Below, piece after piece: positions 7,594 through 16,535 of a stretch of DNA of 61,555 nucleotides. A model generated the notes under the pieces. The model was not told the DNA's origin and ran no database searches. It saw only the letters and a list, made by a program, of their open reading frames with translations. The stretch is from the NCBI GenBank assembly GCA_031291515.1, contig JARLIW010000099.1:1-61555 (forward strand), read 5' to 3'. This stretch comes from Beijerinckiaceae bacterium (GTDB lineage Bacteria > Pseudomonadota > Alphaproteobacteria > Rhizobiales > Beijerinckiaceae). Within the stretch, counting starts at the first letter, position 1; each line of letters starts with the position of its first letter. The position numbers were made by a program, and so were the translations under genes.

Positions 7594-9741
7594 ATGAGGG
7601 AAATGCAGACAGGCTCGCGCGTAGGCGTGGTTCACACCGTAAAGATCGGCTCCCTCGCTCTGCTTTGCGCCGGCAGCCTTTTAAGCTGCCCAGAGGCGAA
7701 CGCAAGCGCGTCCGATTGGCTCGGCCACGGGCGGGACGAGGCAGAGGACCGGTTCAGTCCGCTCGATCAGATCAATACCGTCAATGCCGCGCGGGTGGGA
7801 CTGGAATGGTCACTTGATCTGCCAGGCGAAAACGCGCTCGAAGGCACGCCGCTCGCGGTCGACGGGATCCTTTACTTCTCGGGCACATTCGGGACGGTCT
7901 ATGCGGTCGATGGTGCGACCGGCCGTCAGCTTTGGCGGTACGATCCTCACGCCAGCGAAGTGGATCCACGCGGGACTCGTAAAATCTACGGCAATAACCG
8001 CGGCGTCGCTTATTGGGACGGCAAGGTCTATGTCGCGACCAAAGATGGTCGCATGATTGCCGTGGATGCCAAGACTGGCCAGCCGGCATGGTCCACACAG
8101 TTTCTTATCGCGGGCGATCAACGTTCGACAAGTAGCGGCGCTCCTCGCATTTTCGATGGGAAGATCATCATTGGAAACAGCGGCGCCGAATTCGGCGCGC
8201 GCGGATATGTCACCACGCTCGACGCGAAGACGGGAAAACTGCTCTGGCGTTTCTTCGTCGTGCCAGGAAATCCGGCCGTCGATACCGACGAGACAACGAA
8301 GATCGCCTCCAATACTTGGATGGGCGAATGGTGGAAATATGGCGGCGGCGGAACACCGTGGAACGGCATCACCTACGACCGGCAGTTCCATCAGATTCTC
8401 GTCGGTACCGGAAATGGCGCGCCGTGGAATCCGCGATTCCGGTGCGAAGACAGCAAGGGAAATAAGAAAGACGCGCTGTTTGTGGATTCGGTTGTGGCTC
8501 TCGATGAAGATACAGGCAAGTATAAATGGCATTACCAGTACAATCCCTGTGAAGCATGGGATTGGAAGGCAGCCATGGACATCATTTTGACCAATCTCAA
8601 GATCGATGGCCAAGAGCGGCCGGTGCTTATGCAAGCGCCCTCAAATGGCTTCTTTTACGTCATCGATCGGCGAGACGGGAAGCTCATCTCGGCCGACAAA
8701 CTGGGCAAGGTCACCTGGGCCGACCATATCGACCTCAAGACGGGCCGCCCGGTTGAGAACGGCCCGATACGTTACGAGGAAGGGCCGACGACAATTTATC
8801 CAAGTGTTCTTGGGGCGCACAACTGGCAGGCATCGTCGTACAATCCAAAAACGGGTCTGATTTACATCCCATATATGCAAGCCGGCATGCAGATTGTTTC
8901 CTCCGACGATCCTGTTCACGACGTTGCTGCGGATCCGTCGCGGTTGAAGCTTCGACTGGGTGCGTGGCCGTCAGTGATCATCGATCCCAAGGATCCCATG
9001 GATGGCAAGGGTTCGTTGATCGCTTGGGATCCCGTCGCGAAGAACATCCGTTGGCGCGTCGATTACCCCTCCGTTTGGAACGCCGGGACTATGACGACAG
9101 CCGGCGGCCTTGTCTTCCAAGGCACCAATACCGGAAAGTTCTTCGCTTACGACGCGGCCAGCGGTAAGCAGCTTTGGTCTTTCGACGCGAAGCTCGGGAT
9201 CATGGCGCCCCCCATTACCTATTCAGTCAACGGTCGCCAGTATATCGCCGTTCAGGTCGGCTATGGGGCTGGCGCGGGAGAAGGAGGCATGCCCGGGCTG
9301 AAGCAAGGGTGGAAATTCGGGCTGCAGCCACGCCGCCTGCTCACCTTTGCGCTCGATGGCAAGGCAAGCCTTCCCGAGACGGCGCCGCCTGATTTCACAA
9401 TCAAGCCGCTCGACGACCCGAAAATACAGCTAGACCCCAAGGTTGTGGACATCGGCAACGCCGAATACCACCAGAACTGCACCGGCTGCCACGGCGCCGA
9501 GGTCGTGGCGAGCGGTGGAGCGCCCGACCTGCGTGAATCGGCGTTAGCGTTCGACCGCCAGGCGTTTGCCCAGGTGCTGCATGACGGTCCGTTTGTGGCA
9601 AATGGAATGCCGCGCATGGATGACCTCAGCCAAGACCAGGTCGACGCGATCTATCAGTATATCCGGTCGCAAGCGCGAGCCTACAAAGAGGGCAAAGCTG
9701 CGGACCAACTTCTTGGTGAGGCTTCGAACAAGCGCCCCTAA
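7594..9741 (+). CDS. PQQ-dependent alcohol dehydrogenase with C-terminal cytochrome c (type II quinohaemoprotein)
   Basis: A periplasmic enzyme of 715 residues: a signal peptide (hydrophobic segment at about residues 18-34), an eight-bladed PQQ propeller with repeated W-docking motifs (for example VYAVDGATGRQLWRYD), and a class I cytochrome c domain with haem motif CTGCH at 629-633 and a candidate Met ligand in NGMPRM. The catalytic Asp is probably D323 in EAWDWK; the residue two further on is Lys (325), not the Asp typical of lanthanide enzymes. The vicinal Cys-Cys ring of this family, normally in CCDxxNRG, is replaced by IYGNNRG (131-137). It oxidises an unidentified primary or secondary alcohol and passes electrons to cytochrome c. 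A start at 7603 is also possible. Confidence 0.9.
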   Translation: MREMQTGSRVGVVHTVKIGSLALLCAGSLLSCPEANASASDWLGHGRDEAEDRFSPLDQINTVNAARVGLEWSLDLPGENALEGTPLAVDGILYFSGTFGTVYAVDGATGRQLWRYDPHASEVDPRGTRKIYGNNRGVAYWDGKVYVATKDGRMIAVDAKTGQPAWSTQFLIAGDQRSTSSGAPRIFDGKIIIGNSGAEFGARGYVTTLDAKTGKLLWRFFVVPGNPAVDTDETTKIASNTWMGEWWKYGGGGTPWNGITYDRQFHQILVGTGNGAPWNPRFRCEDSKGNKKDALFVDSVVALDEDTGKYKWHYQYNPCEAWDWKAAMDIILTNLKIDGQERPVLMQAPSNGFFYVIDRRDGKLISADKLGKVTWADHIDLKTGRPVENGPIRYEEGPTTIYPSVLGAHNWQASSYNPKTGLIYIPYMQAGMQIVSSDDPVHDVAADPSRLKLRLGAWPSVIIDPKDPMDGKGSLIAWDPVAKNIRWRVDYPSVWNAGTMTTAGGLVFQGTNTGKFFAYDAASGKQLWSFDAKLGIMAPPITYSVNGRQYIAVQVGYGAGAGEGGMPGLKQGWKFGLQPRRLLTFALDGKASLPETAPPDFTIKPLDDPKIQLDPKVVDIGNAEYHQNCTGCHGAEVVASGGAPDLRESALAFDRQAFAQVLHDGPFVANGMPRMDDLSQDQVDAIYQYIRSQARAYKEGKAADQLLGEASNKRP

Positions 9742-9844
9742 GCTCTCGGCGAAGGTGCGGATGGACAGCTGAGTCGCGGAGCGAGTGAAGCTCGGGCCCA
9801 GCGTCCAACCCGAACAGATTTTCGAACTTTGAAGGCGCCAATCC

Positions 9845-11422
9845 ATGCTTCTGCCACCACACTTGCCGCGGATCAGCGACTATGCCGCATGGCATGCCGA
9901 CACGCGGCCTGATTCCGTCGCGCTGACGCTGGGCGCCGCGCGGTGGACCTACAAAGATATGGCGGGAGCGGTCGACGACCTGGCAAAAGCGCTGCTGGCC
10001 GCCGGTGTCAAAAAGGGTAACCGCGTCGCGACGTTACAGACGCCGAGGCCCGAGTATTTCATCGTGTTCTTGGCCGCCGCGTCCGTGGGGGCGATCTGGC
10101 TAGGGCTGAACCCGCGTTACCGGCGGGCGGAGCTTGAGCATATCGTAAGGGACGCCGAGCCGTGCCTTCTCATCACCCGGCTCGAGATCGAAGACAGGAG
10201 CTATGCCGACGATATCAGCGCGCTCAAACGTGCATGCCCGTCGCTGTCGCGCGTGATTGCCTTCTCAGGAGACCCCAACGAGAGCGACGACATCGAACGG
10301 ATGGAAGACTTCCTCGCCGCGGGGAAAGGGGTCTCCGACGAGGAACTGAGCGCGGCCCGCGCGGCTTGTGGGGGACGAGATCCCTGCGCGATCGTTTACA
10401 CGTCGGGATCGACCGGAGCTCCGAAAGGTGCGTTGCTCTGCCACGAGGCAATCGCGGCGTCCGGCGTCGAAATGAACCGCGCATGGCCGGTCGATCCGTA
10501 TCGCGCCCTAAACTTCTTCCCCATCAATCATGTTGGCTGTCTGGTTGATGTCAGCACGCCATGCCTGGTCGCGGGCGGCAACATGATCTTCATGGAGCAT
10601 TTTGATGTTAGGGAAAGCCTGAAGCTGATCGAGCGGGAACGGATCACGCTTTGGGGCTCTGTGCCCAGCACGTTCCAGATGCAATTGTCGCTCGACGACC
10701 TCGCTTCGTTCGATCTGAGTTCGGTCCAACTGATCGTCTGGGCGGGCGCGGCCATGCCCGCGGAGCTGATCGAGAAGCTACGGAATATCTGCCCGCGCCT
10801 CGGCACGAACTATGGTCTCACCGAGACCACGACGGCCGTCACCTTGGTCGAGCCGACGGCGGACCTCGACATCCTCGCCAAGACGGTAGGACTCCCGTTT
10901 GCACAGGTTGAAGTCCGCATCGTCGGGGAGAACGATAGGATTCTGGGCGTCAACGAACCGGGCGAAATTCAGACACGATCGCTTTTCAACCTGCTCGGTT
11001 ATTGGCGCCGCCCGGACGCTACCGCCGAAGCCTACACACATGACGGGTTTCTTCGAACAGGCGACATCGCCGAACAACGTCCCGACGGCCGTCTGCGGAT
11101 CGTCGGGCGACTGCGCGAAATGTACAAGTCGGGCGGCTACAATGTCTATCCGAGAGAGGTCGAGGAAACGATCGAGCGCCATCCAAGCGTCTCGCTCGCC
11201 GCGGTTGTCGCGGCTCCGGATCCTCTGTGGCAGGAAGTTGGCGTCGCCTATGTCCTGACAGACGGGTCCTCCTCGCCGGAAGAGCTCCTCAACTATTGCC
11301 GCGAGCATCTCGCGAATTTCAAGATTCCGAAACGGATTTACATCGAGGAAAGTTTGCCCCTGCTCCCAATCGGAAAGGTCGACAAGGTCGAGCTCAAGCG
11401 CCGGGCGGCGGGACTGCCATGA
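9845..11422 (+). CDS. AMP-forming acyl-CoA synthetase
   Basis: An ANL-superfamily ligase of 525 residues. The P-loop YTSGSTGAPKG is at 185-195, the adenine motif YGLTETT is near residue 320, the RTGDIAEQRPDGRLRIVGR hinge is near 405-423, and the catalytic Lys is in PIGKVDK near the C-terminus. It activates a carboxylic acid, probably the product of alcohol oxidation by the preceding dehydrogenase. Chain length or ring type cannot be told. It follows the dehydrogenase by about 100 nt on the same strand. Its stop codon overlaps the ATG of a decayed enoyl-CoA hydratase (ATGA at 11419), a sign that the two were once translationally coupled. Confidence 0.88.
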   Translation: MLLPPHLPRISDYAAWHADTRPDSVALTLGAARWTYKDMAGAVDDLAKALLAAGVKKGNRVATLQTPRPEYFIVFLAAASVGAIWLGLNPRYRRAELEHIVRDAEPCLLITRLEIEDRSYADDISALKRACPSLSRVIAFSGDPNESDDIERMEDFLAAGKGVSDEELSAARAACGGRDPCAIVYTSGSTGAPKGALLCHEAIAASGVEMNRAWPVDPYRALNFFPINHVGCLVDVSTPCLVAGGNMIFMEHFDVRESLKLIERERITLWGSVPSTFQMQLSLDDLASFDLSSVQLIVWAGAAMPAELIEKLRNICPRLGTNYGLTETTTAVTLVEPTADLDILAKTVGLPFAQVEVRIVGENDRILGVNEPGEIQTRSLFNLLGYWRRPDATAEAYTHDGFLRTGDIAEQRPDGRLRIVGRLREMYKSGGYNVYPREVEETIERHPSVSLAAVVAAPDPLWQEVGVAYVLTDGSSSPEELLNYCREHLANFKIPKRIYIEESLPLLPIGKVDKVELKRRAAGLP

Positions 11423-11819
11423 CTGGCATTGTCCTCTACGACCCGCGTGACGGATTTGCCCGCATTGCCCAAAACCGACGGGAAAAGCGCAACACCATCC
11501 ATCGCCGGCGGATCGAACAGTTCATGGCCACGGGCAGGCATGCGAATGCCGCCCGAGATTTGCGGCTCATATTGCCGGTTGCAGGCGGGCAGGCCTTCCG
11601 CGCGGGGAACGATTCCCGAGAATTTTCGAGCGGAGTGCGCGCCCCCGCTTCGACCATTTCGTTCGTCTGCAAAGTGTCATGCGGTTGATCAAGCTCGTCG
11701 TATGCACCGCCAAGGGCTGGATCATCGGCGGCGGGAGCGCGGGGCGCGCGAACTCTGACGTCTGCAGTCTTGCGAATGCCGCCGTGATGTACCGCCCGCT
11801 CGAATTTTCGAATGCGTAG
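11419..11819 (+). pseudogene. Decayed enoyl-CoA hydratase/isomerase
   Basis: The first frame reads MTGIVLYDPRDGFARIAQNR then REKRN, matching the crotonase N-terminus (VLYD..DGVARITLNRPEKRNA). It continues as RLILPVAGGQAFRAGND, matching the oxyanion strand V.LTGAGRAFCAGND. A frameshift near 11665 moves the reading to VMRLIKLVVCTAKGWIIGGG, the second oxyanion-loop block (K..V..V.G..IGGG). Translation then ends at TAG 11817-11819, so the C-terminal half is missing. The fragment is about 130 codons against the usual 260. It overlaps the acyl-CoA ligase stop by four bases. Confidence 0.7.
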
Positions 11820-11903
11820 CATCCGCCGAGTGAGCATGGACCGCGGCATTCGAGGGTCGGTGCAATGATGTCCAGAAGACCGAGATAATGAAAGGGCGTG
11901 GGA

Positions 11904-12260
11904 ATGACTTCTGTCGAGGACGTTATGAATGATGACGGGTTCCAGCCGTCGGACGCAAGAGACGAGGAGGGAATCGGGACGGCGTGGCGCAAGTACCTGA
12001 ACTTCGACGCCGAGCGCGGCGTCGGCGTGATGATCTGGAAGGCCGACACCGGCTATTTTGTGTCGGCGCAGCCGCCCTATGCCGAGACGTTCGTCGTTCT
12101 CTCGGGGACCGCCGACTGTTCGGTCGGCGAGGCGCCGTTCGCTCCGATCGGGCCTGGCTCGATCGTGCGCATGCCGCTTGGCGCGGGGATGAGGCTCAGG
12201 GTCAAGACGCCATATCGAATGGTTGCAACCGTGATCTTAGGAGCGGTCGCCGGTGGCTAG
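11904..12260 (+). CDS. Small cupin-fold protein
   Basis: A protein of 118 residues with a single cupin barrel. The pattern FVVLSGTADCSVG..PFAPIGPGSIVRMP (about residues 59-94) resembles the Cupin_3 (ureidoglycine aminohydrolase/EutQ-like) type, although the usual metal-binding His pair is not evident. ATG 11904 is preferred over GTG 11898 because AAGGG lies 7 nt before it. It sits between the decayed hydratase and the second MaoC gene on the same strand. Its function is unknown; a small-molecule binding or auxiliary role in this catabolic block is a guess. Confidence 0.65.
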   Translation: MTSVEDVMNDDGFQPSDARDEEGIGTAWRKYLNFDAERGVGVMIWKADTGYFVSAQPPYAETFVVLSGTADCSVGEAPFAPIGPGSIVRMPLGAGMRLRVKTPYRMVATVILGAVAGG

Positions 12261-12466
12261 CGGCCTAACCGCGGAGGCGCGGCTCGTGCTGCGTTGGTGC
12301 GGGCTATCCTCCACGGATGGACCGGTAAAGAACGGGAACAGGCTTCGATGAAAGATGAAGACCTCAATGAGGTGCGCCGCGTGACGAAGCGCGCTGCGTT
12401 CTCATGACCGGCACGCGCTTGTGACGCTTTGATCATCTTTTCAGATTTTCTTTCGGGAGTATTGAC

Positions 12467-12925
12467 ATGACACCGCAGACATCTACCGCGGAAGACCCTA
12501 CCCTTGTGTCGGATTGGCTTGTGATCGACCAGAACATGATCACCCAATTCGGTGACCTTACCCTTGATCCCGATCCAATGCATATGGATCCCGAGTGGGC
12601 CAAGGCGAATGGCCCTTATGGTGGAACGATTGCTTACGGATTTTTAACGATCTCGCTGCTCTCGCACCTTTTGCGCCTCGTTCCGGGGGAAAGCGGGGGG
12701 CCGAGAACCGGACATTATCTCAACTACGGCTTCGACCGCCTTCGGCTCGTATCGCCGGTTCGCGTCGGCTCGCGAATACGCGGGCGGTTCTTGCCGAAAG
12801 ACCGCAAGCCCGATGAGAAGGGGCGGATCCTCAATCGTTACGATTGTTTGATCGAGATCGAGGGGCAGGATCGCCCGGCGCTGGTCGCGGAATGGCTCTC
12901 GCTTTGGGTCCAAAGCATTTCGTGA
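12467..12925 (+). CDS. MaoC-family hydratase-like protein, second copy
   Basis: A hot-dog protein of 152 residues, clearly a paralogue of the one at 6813 (shared SDWxVxxQxMI, LDxDPMHxxxE and HYLNYGFDRLRLVSPV blocks). The catalytic Asp/His motif is LDPDPMHMDPEWA at about residues 30-42. GGGAG lies about 7 nt before ATG. Both copies keep the active-site residues, so they may act on different enoyl-CoA intermediates or form a heteromer. No TGAGT-type operator was seen before this gene. Confidence 0.8.
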   Translation: MTPQTSTAEDPTLVSDWLVIDQNMITQFGDLTLDPDPMHMDPEWAKANGPYGGTIAYGFLTISLLSHLLRLVPGESGGPRTGHYLNYGFDRLRLVSPVRVGSRIRGRFLPKDRKPDEKGRILNRYDCLIEIEGQDRPALVAEWLSLWVQSIS

Positions 12926-13334
12926 ACCGATCGGGCGAGGCGGCCGCGCGGTCCGGTTCCAAGACGCGCGCGTGGCCGCATCGCCCACCAGATCCGACGC
13001 CGGACTTTTGGCGAAGCAATATGCGAGGAAGGGCGACGACCAGGACGTCCGACCACGCGCCAATCGGCGAAGAATTGATCCTGAAACAACGCGACGTCGC
13101 TTCGCTACAAGCAGGACATGCGTCGCGCGCCACTTGGATGATATGACCGTGCGTATCGAATTGGTGCCGGGCCTGAACGGTTCGAGCGATGTGCACGGCC
13201 TCAAGAAGGACGTGAAGTCGATCATCGGCATGACCATTCGCACGCAGATAGCGCGTTGGCTCAGTTCGAGCGCTCCACGGGCAAGGCGCGCAGGGGCGTT
13301 GAGCACCCGGCCCGAGGCAGCTTGCGAAAGCGCA
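12926..13334. other. Convergent intergenic region with no recognised gene
   Basis: About 400 bp between the MaoC gene and the 3' end of the minus-strand TetR gene. Long open frames on both strands (plus 12972-13661, minus 12644-13384) overlap the flanking genes in antisense, and have Arg-rich, domain-free translations. I take them as high-GC artefacts. Confidence 0.45.
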
Positions 13335-14003
13335 TTATGTCTGTTGTCCTTCGGCGACCTGCGAACCGAGGAGTCGGCCCGCAAGATCGGCGACCGCTTC
13401 CGGATCGAATGTCCCAGGGGTGAATGGCAAGCGGGTCAGCAGTCCGGCGCCTTCGCTAATGGCCACGATCATCTGCACGACACCTACGATGCGACCGCGC
13501 GCGACGTACGGAGCGGATTTCGCCAGCAGCTCGACGGCATTGGCCATGCCCTGCTCGTAATACTTCGCCAAAAGTTGCGCCACCGTCGCATCCCGAATGG
13601 CCATCGCGTGGAGCTCGCAATAGTAGACGTTGGTTTCTTCGTCCAGCCCCATTTTGACTAAGGCTCGGATTAGAGCTTCGACGCGTAGCGCCGGCGTGTC
13701 GATGTCCTGCATTGCTTGCGCCAGTTCGGCCTCATCCTTCTCGAGTGTCTCGCGGATGAGCTCGCGCATCAGATGCTGCTTGGTCGGGAAGTGATACATC
13801 ATGTTTCCCGAGGAAATCTGTGCGGCCTCAGCGACACGTCGCACGGTAAAACGCGCCGCTCCTTCCCGAATCAATACGATGCGCGCCGATGTGAGGATGG
13901 ATGCGCGCGTGGCGGCGCTGAGCGCGGCTTGGCCACACGTCGTGCTTCTCCGCGAACGGCTTTCGCGTGGCGCGCTCTGCTTGCACCGAGCCTGCACTCC
14001 CAT
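13335..14003 (-). CDS. TetR-family regulator divergent from the monooxygenase
   Basis: A repressor of 222 residues. Its HTH reads FTVRRVAEAAQISSGNMMYHFPTKQHLM (two halves, about residues 53-80), a typical TetR recognition region with YHFP. It is transcribed away from the flavin monooxygenase at 14163, with about 160 bp between. That gap holds two AGAGCA-type inverted repeats at the monooxygenase promoter. A Baeyer-Villiger monooxygenase with a divergent TetR gene is a common arrangement, so this protein probably represses the monooxygenase and possibly itself until a ketone or related ligand is present. Confidence 0.85.
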   Translation of the reverse strand: MGVQARCKQSAPRESRSRRSTTCGQAALSAATRASILTSARIVLIREGAARFTVRRVAEAAQISSGNMMYHFPTKQHLMRELIRETLEKDEAELAQAMQDIDTPALRVEALIRALVKMGLDEETNVYYCELHAMAIRDATVAQLLAKYYEQGMANAVELLAKSAPYVARGRIVGVVQMIVAISEGAGLLTRLPFTPGTFDPEAVADLAGRLLGSQVAEGQQT

Positions 14004-14094
14004 TTCTATCGCTCCTGGTTCTCAAAACCCGCGCAGTCTAGCTGCACGGTTTACATTATGTAAGACCAAAACGCTCAAACCGCGCGAGCCGCGC

Positions 14095-14138
14095 TTGACA
14101 CTTTTAGAGCAAATGCTCTACGCTAAGCAATTGCTCTA
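14095..14138 (+). promoter_or_regulatory. Monooxygenase promoter with two TetR-type inverted repeats
   Basis: A consensus -35 TTGACA lies at 14095-14100; a weak -10 (TACGCT, 14119-14124) follows after 18 nt. The repeat TAGAGCAAATGCTCTA (14105-14120; 6-bp arms, 4-nt centre) sits between -35 and -10. A second palindrome AGCAATTGCT (14126-14135, followed by CTA) lies just downstream of the -10. The two copies share AGCA/TGCT cores and are spaced about 18 bp apart. Binding by the adjacent TetR protein is inferred. Confidence 0.6.
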
Positions 14139-14162
14139 AGAGTAGCCAACGGGGAGGTTTTA

Positions 14163-15722
14163 ATGACGACTGCGACTGGCCAGCAAGCGCCGCTCGATGT
14201 TGTGGTGGTGGGCGCGGGCTTCGCCGGCCTGGGCATGGGCATTCAGCTCAAGCGCGCCGGAATCACAGCGTTTCGGATTCTCGAGCGGGCGCCGCAGATC
14301 GGTGGCTGCTGGCGCGACAACGTCTATCCGGGATTGTGTTGCGACATCCCTTCGCACCTATACTCGTATTCGTTCGAGCTAAACCCGAAATGGTCGCAGA
14401 AATTTGCACCGGGCCGCGAGATCTGGGAGTACTTGGAACATTGCAAGCGTAAGTATGGGCTCGAACGTTTCATCAGCTACGGCGCGGAAGTCCAATCGGC
14501 TCGCTTCGACGATGGCACCGGCCTGTGGACCGTGCACCTGGCTTCAGGCGAACGCATCACTGCTCGGTTTCTCGTCGCGGCTCAAGGCGCGCTCACGCTC
14601 CCGAATACTCCGGACATCCCTGGGTTGGAGTCTTTCGAGGGCCCGGTCATGCACACTGCTCGCTGGAATCCCCAATTTGATGCTCGCGGGAAGCGCATCG
14701 CGGTGATCGGCAACGCCGCCAGCGGCGTCCAGGCAATTCCGCAACTCGCGCAACAAGCGGCTCACGTCTACGTGTTCCAGCGAACTCCGAACTGGGTGTT
14801 CCCGCGTGGCAGCGCGCCGATTTCGGCGGCCACCCAGGCGATCTATCGCTGGGTGCCTGGAGCCATGCGCCTGAAGCGCCTGGCGATTTATCTCGAACAT
14901 GAGATGCGCTACTTCGCGCTCAAGAACCCGCGTGGTCGGATGGCGAAGTTCGTGCGCAAACTAGCGAAGGATCATCTGGAAAAGTCGATCTCCGATCCGG
15001 AGCTGCGTCGCAAGCTCACCCCGGACTATGAATTCGGGTGCAAGCGCATGCTGATCTCCGACGACTATTTCCCCGCGCTGACGCGTCCGAACGTCACGTT
15101 GATCACGGATCCCATCGAGCGGGCCGGCTCGCGCGAAATCGCGACTCCGCGTGCTCGCGTCGAAGTGGACGCGGTGGTTCTGGCAACCGGCTATCGGGTG
15201 CAGGAAATGTTGTCGTATGACATCATTGGGCGGGATGGCCAGAGCATGAACGCGCTCTGGAAAACCACACCCGAAGCTTACCTCGGCGTGGTAGCGGCCG
15301 GCTTTCCCAACCTGTTCCTGCCCGGTGGACCGAACAGCGCGCCTGGCCATACGTCCTTCATCTTGGTGCTGGAAAACCATATCAATTACGCTGTTCGCTG
15401 CATCGCTCGCGCGCTCGAATCGAACTATCTCAGCATGGAAGTTCGGGACCAGGTGCAGGCAAATTACAACAAGCGCATGCAGGACCAACTGAAAAACATG
15501 GTGTGGTCGAGCGGCTGCAAGAATTGGTACACGACGGCGGGAGGCCGCGTGTTCACGCAGGTTCCGGGCTTCTCGTGGCAGTATGCGCGCAAACTGCGTC
15601 GTCCCAAGTGGAGCGACTTCGTGATCCGGTCCCATGACGCGACGCCGCCGACCGATAGTGACCTCGATAAGTACCCGTCCCCGGCTTTTCCCAGTTCCGG
15701 TTTGGCGGGTGAAGCGCGATGA
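14163..15722 (+). CDS. Baeyer-Villiger-type flavin monooxygenase
   Basis: An FAD- and NADPH-dependent monooxygenase of 519 residues. The FAD fold is GAGFAGLGMG at 17-26, the Baeyer-Villiger signature FxGxxxHxxxW is FEGPVMHTARW at 158-168 (followed by Asn-Pro rather than the usual Pro or Asp), and the NADP fold is VIGNAASG near 181-188. The motif GGCWRDNVYPGLCCDIPSHLY (in two overlapping parts, about 47-67) is characteristic of the cyclohexanone/phenylacetone group. It would insert oxygen next to a ketone to give an ester or lactone. GGGGAGG lies before the ATG. It stands alone apart from its divergent TetR gene; no adjacent esterase was seen. Confidence 0.88.
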   Translation: MTTATGQQAPLDVVVVGAGFAGLGMGIQLKRAGITAFRILERAPQIGGCWRDNVYPGLCCDIPSHLYSYSFELNPKWSQKFAPGREIWEYLEHCKRKYGLERFISYGAEVQSARFDDGTGLWTVHLASGERITARFLVAAQGALTLPNTPDIPGLESFEGPVMHTARWNPQFDARGKRIAVIGNAASGVQAIPQLAQQAAHVYVFQRTPNWVFPRGSAPISAATQAIYRWVPGAMRLKRLAIYLEHEMRYFALKNPRGRMAKFVRKLAKDHLEKSISDPELRRKLTPDYEFGCKRMLISDDYFPALTRPNVTLITDPIERAGSREIATPRARVEVDAVVLATGYRVQEMLSYDIIGRDGQSMNALWKTTPEAYLGVVAAGFPNLFLPGGPNSAPGHTSFILVLENHINYAVRCIARALESNYLSMEVRDQVQANYNKRMQDQLKNMVWSSGCKNWYTTAGGRVFTQVPGFSWQYARKLRRPKWSDFVIRSHDATPPTDSDLDKYPSPAFPSSGLAGEAR

Positions 15723-16067
15723 CCGCGGCGACGCCTTGCGAACGGATCGATGGGCATGCGCGCGAACGCCCTTCCTAGAAACAGGCGGATCAAGACGCAA
15801 TTCGGGGGAGTTACCCAAGCTTCGGAATCGCTCCTTCGGAATCGTAAGTGGCAGCTTTATTCGGCCTGCAAAGTGACCTCGTCAGCCTCGGGATCGAACG
15901 CCCGGATTGACCTCCGACGACCTTGGCGAGGATCGAAGCTCTTGTCGTTTGAAATCGCCTATTTTAAGCGTGACCCACGATCATCGATAATGCGATCCTT
16001 GCGGGCCTCGCGGTGCAGTTCGATTACATACAATCGAGGATTTGTAACGCCGTCCGAATTTTGCTGA
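15723..16067. other. Intergenic region without a recognised gene
   Basis: About 345 bp between the monooxygenase and the decayed chemotaxis receptor. A short plus-strand frame (15750-16067) has no recognisable domain. The region may contain more of the decayed receptor that I cannot align. Confidence 0.4.
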
Positions 16068-16515
16068 GCTCGAGGCGGCGCGCGCGTAATGAGCGACCTG
16101 GATTGCAGTCGTCGCGTCCGAAGTGCGGGCTCTACTCGACGTTCGGACGAGACGAGCAAGGAGATCAACGAGTTGATATCGGCGTCGCTCATGGACGTCG
16201 AAAATGGGCTGATTCTTGGCGATAGGACCGGAGCCGCGTCGACCGACATTATTACGAAAATCACGGAGACGGATGGCTTGGTCCACGAGGTCTCCGCTTC
16301 GTAGGCGCCAGCGACGACGATTGCCGAGATCAATCCCGCGGTTGCGCGGCGGGTCCGGTGGTTCGACAAAACATCGCATTGGTCGAACAACCAGTTGCGG
16401 CTGCGCATTCACTTGAAACGGAGACGGACGATCGGAGCCAGGAGATCAACCGATTCAAGATCAATAATCAAGCGACGGCATCTAAGGCGCGGCACCACGC
16501 GCAACCGGAAACGTA
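16068..16515 (+). pseudogene. Decayed methyl-accepting chemotaxis protein (signalling-domain remnant)
   Basis: Pieces in successive frames match the MCP hairpin tip and C-terminus in order: LEAARA (16069), AVVASEVRAL (16114), RSDETSKEINELISAS with DVENGL, then ITETDGLVHEVSAS (to 16302), TIAEINPAV, and finally VVRQNIALVEQPVAAAHSLE with INRFKI before TAA 16513. Stops and frameshifts separate the blocks, and the membrane-spanning and ligand-binding parts are absent. The remnant shows a lost chemotaxis receptor immediately upstream of an atypical response regulator. Confidence 0.7.
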
Positions 16516-16535
16516 AACCTGGATAGGTTAAACTG

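Noticed and set aside
12644-13661. Open frames on both strands between the second MaoC gene and the TetR gene
   Set aside because: They are mutual shadows of the flanking genes with no recognisable domain.
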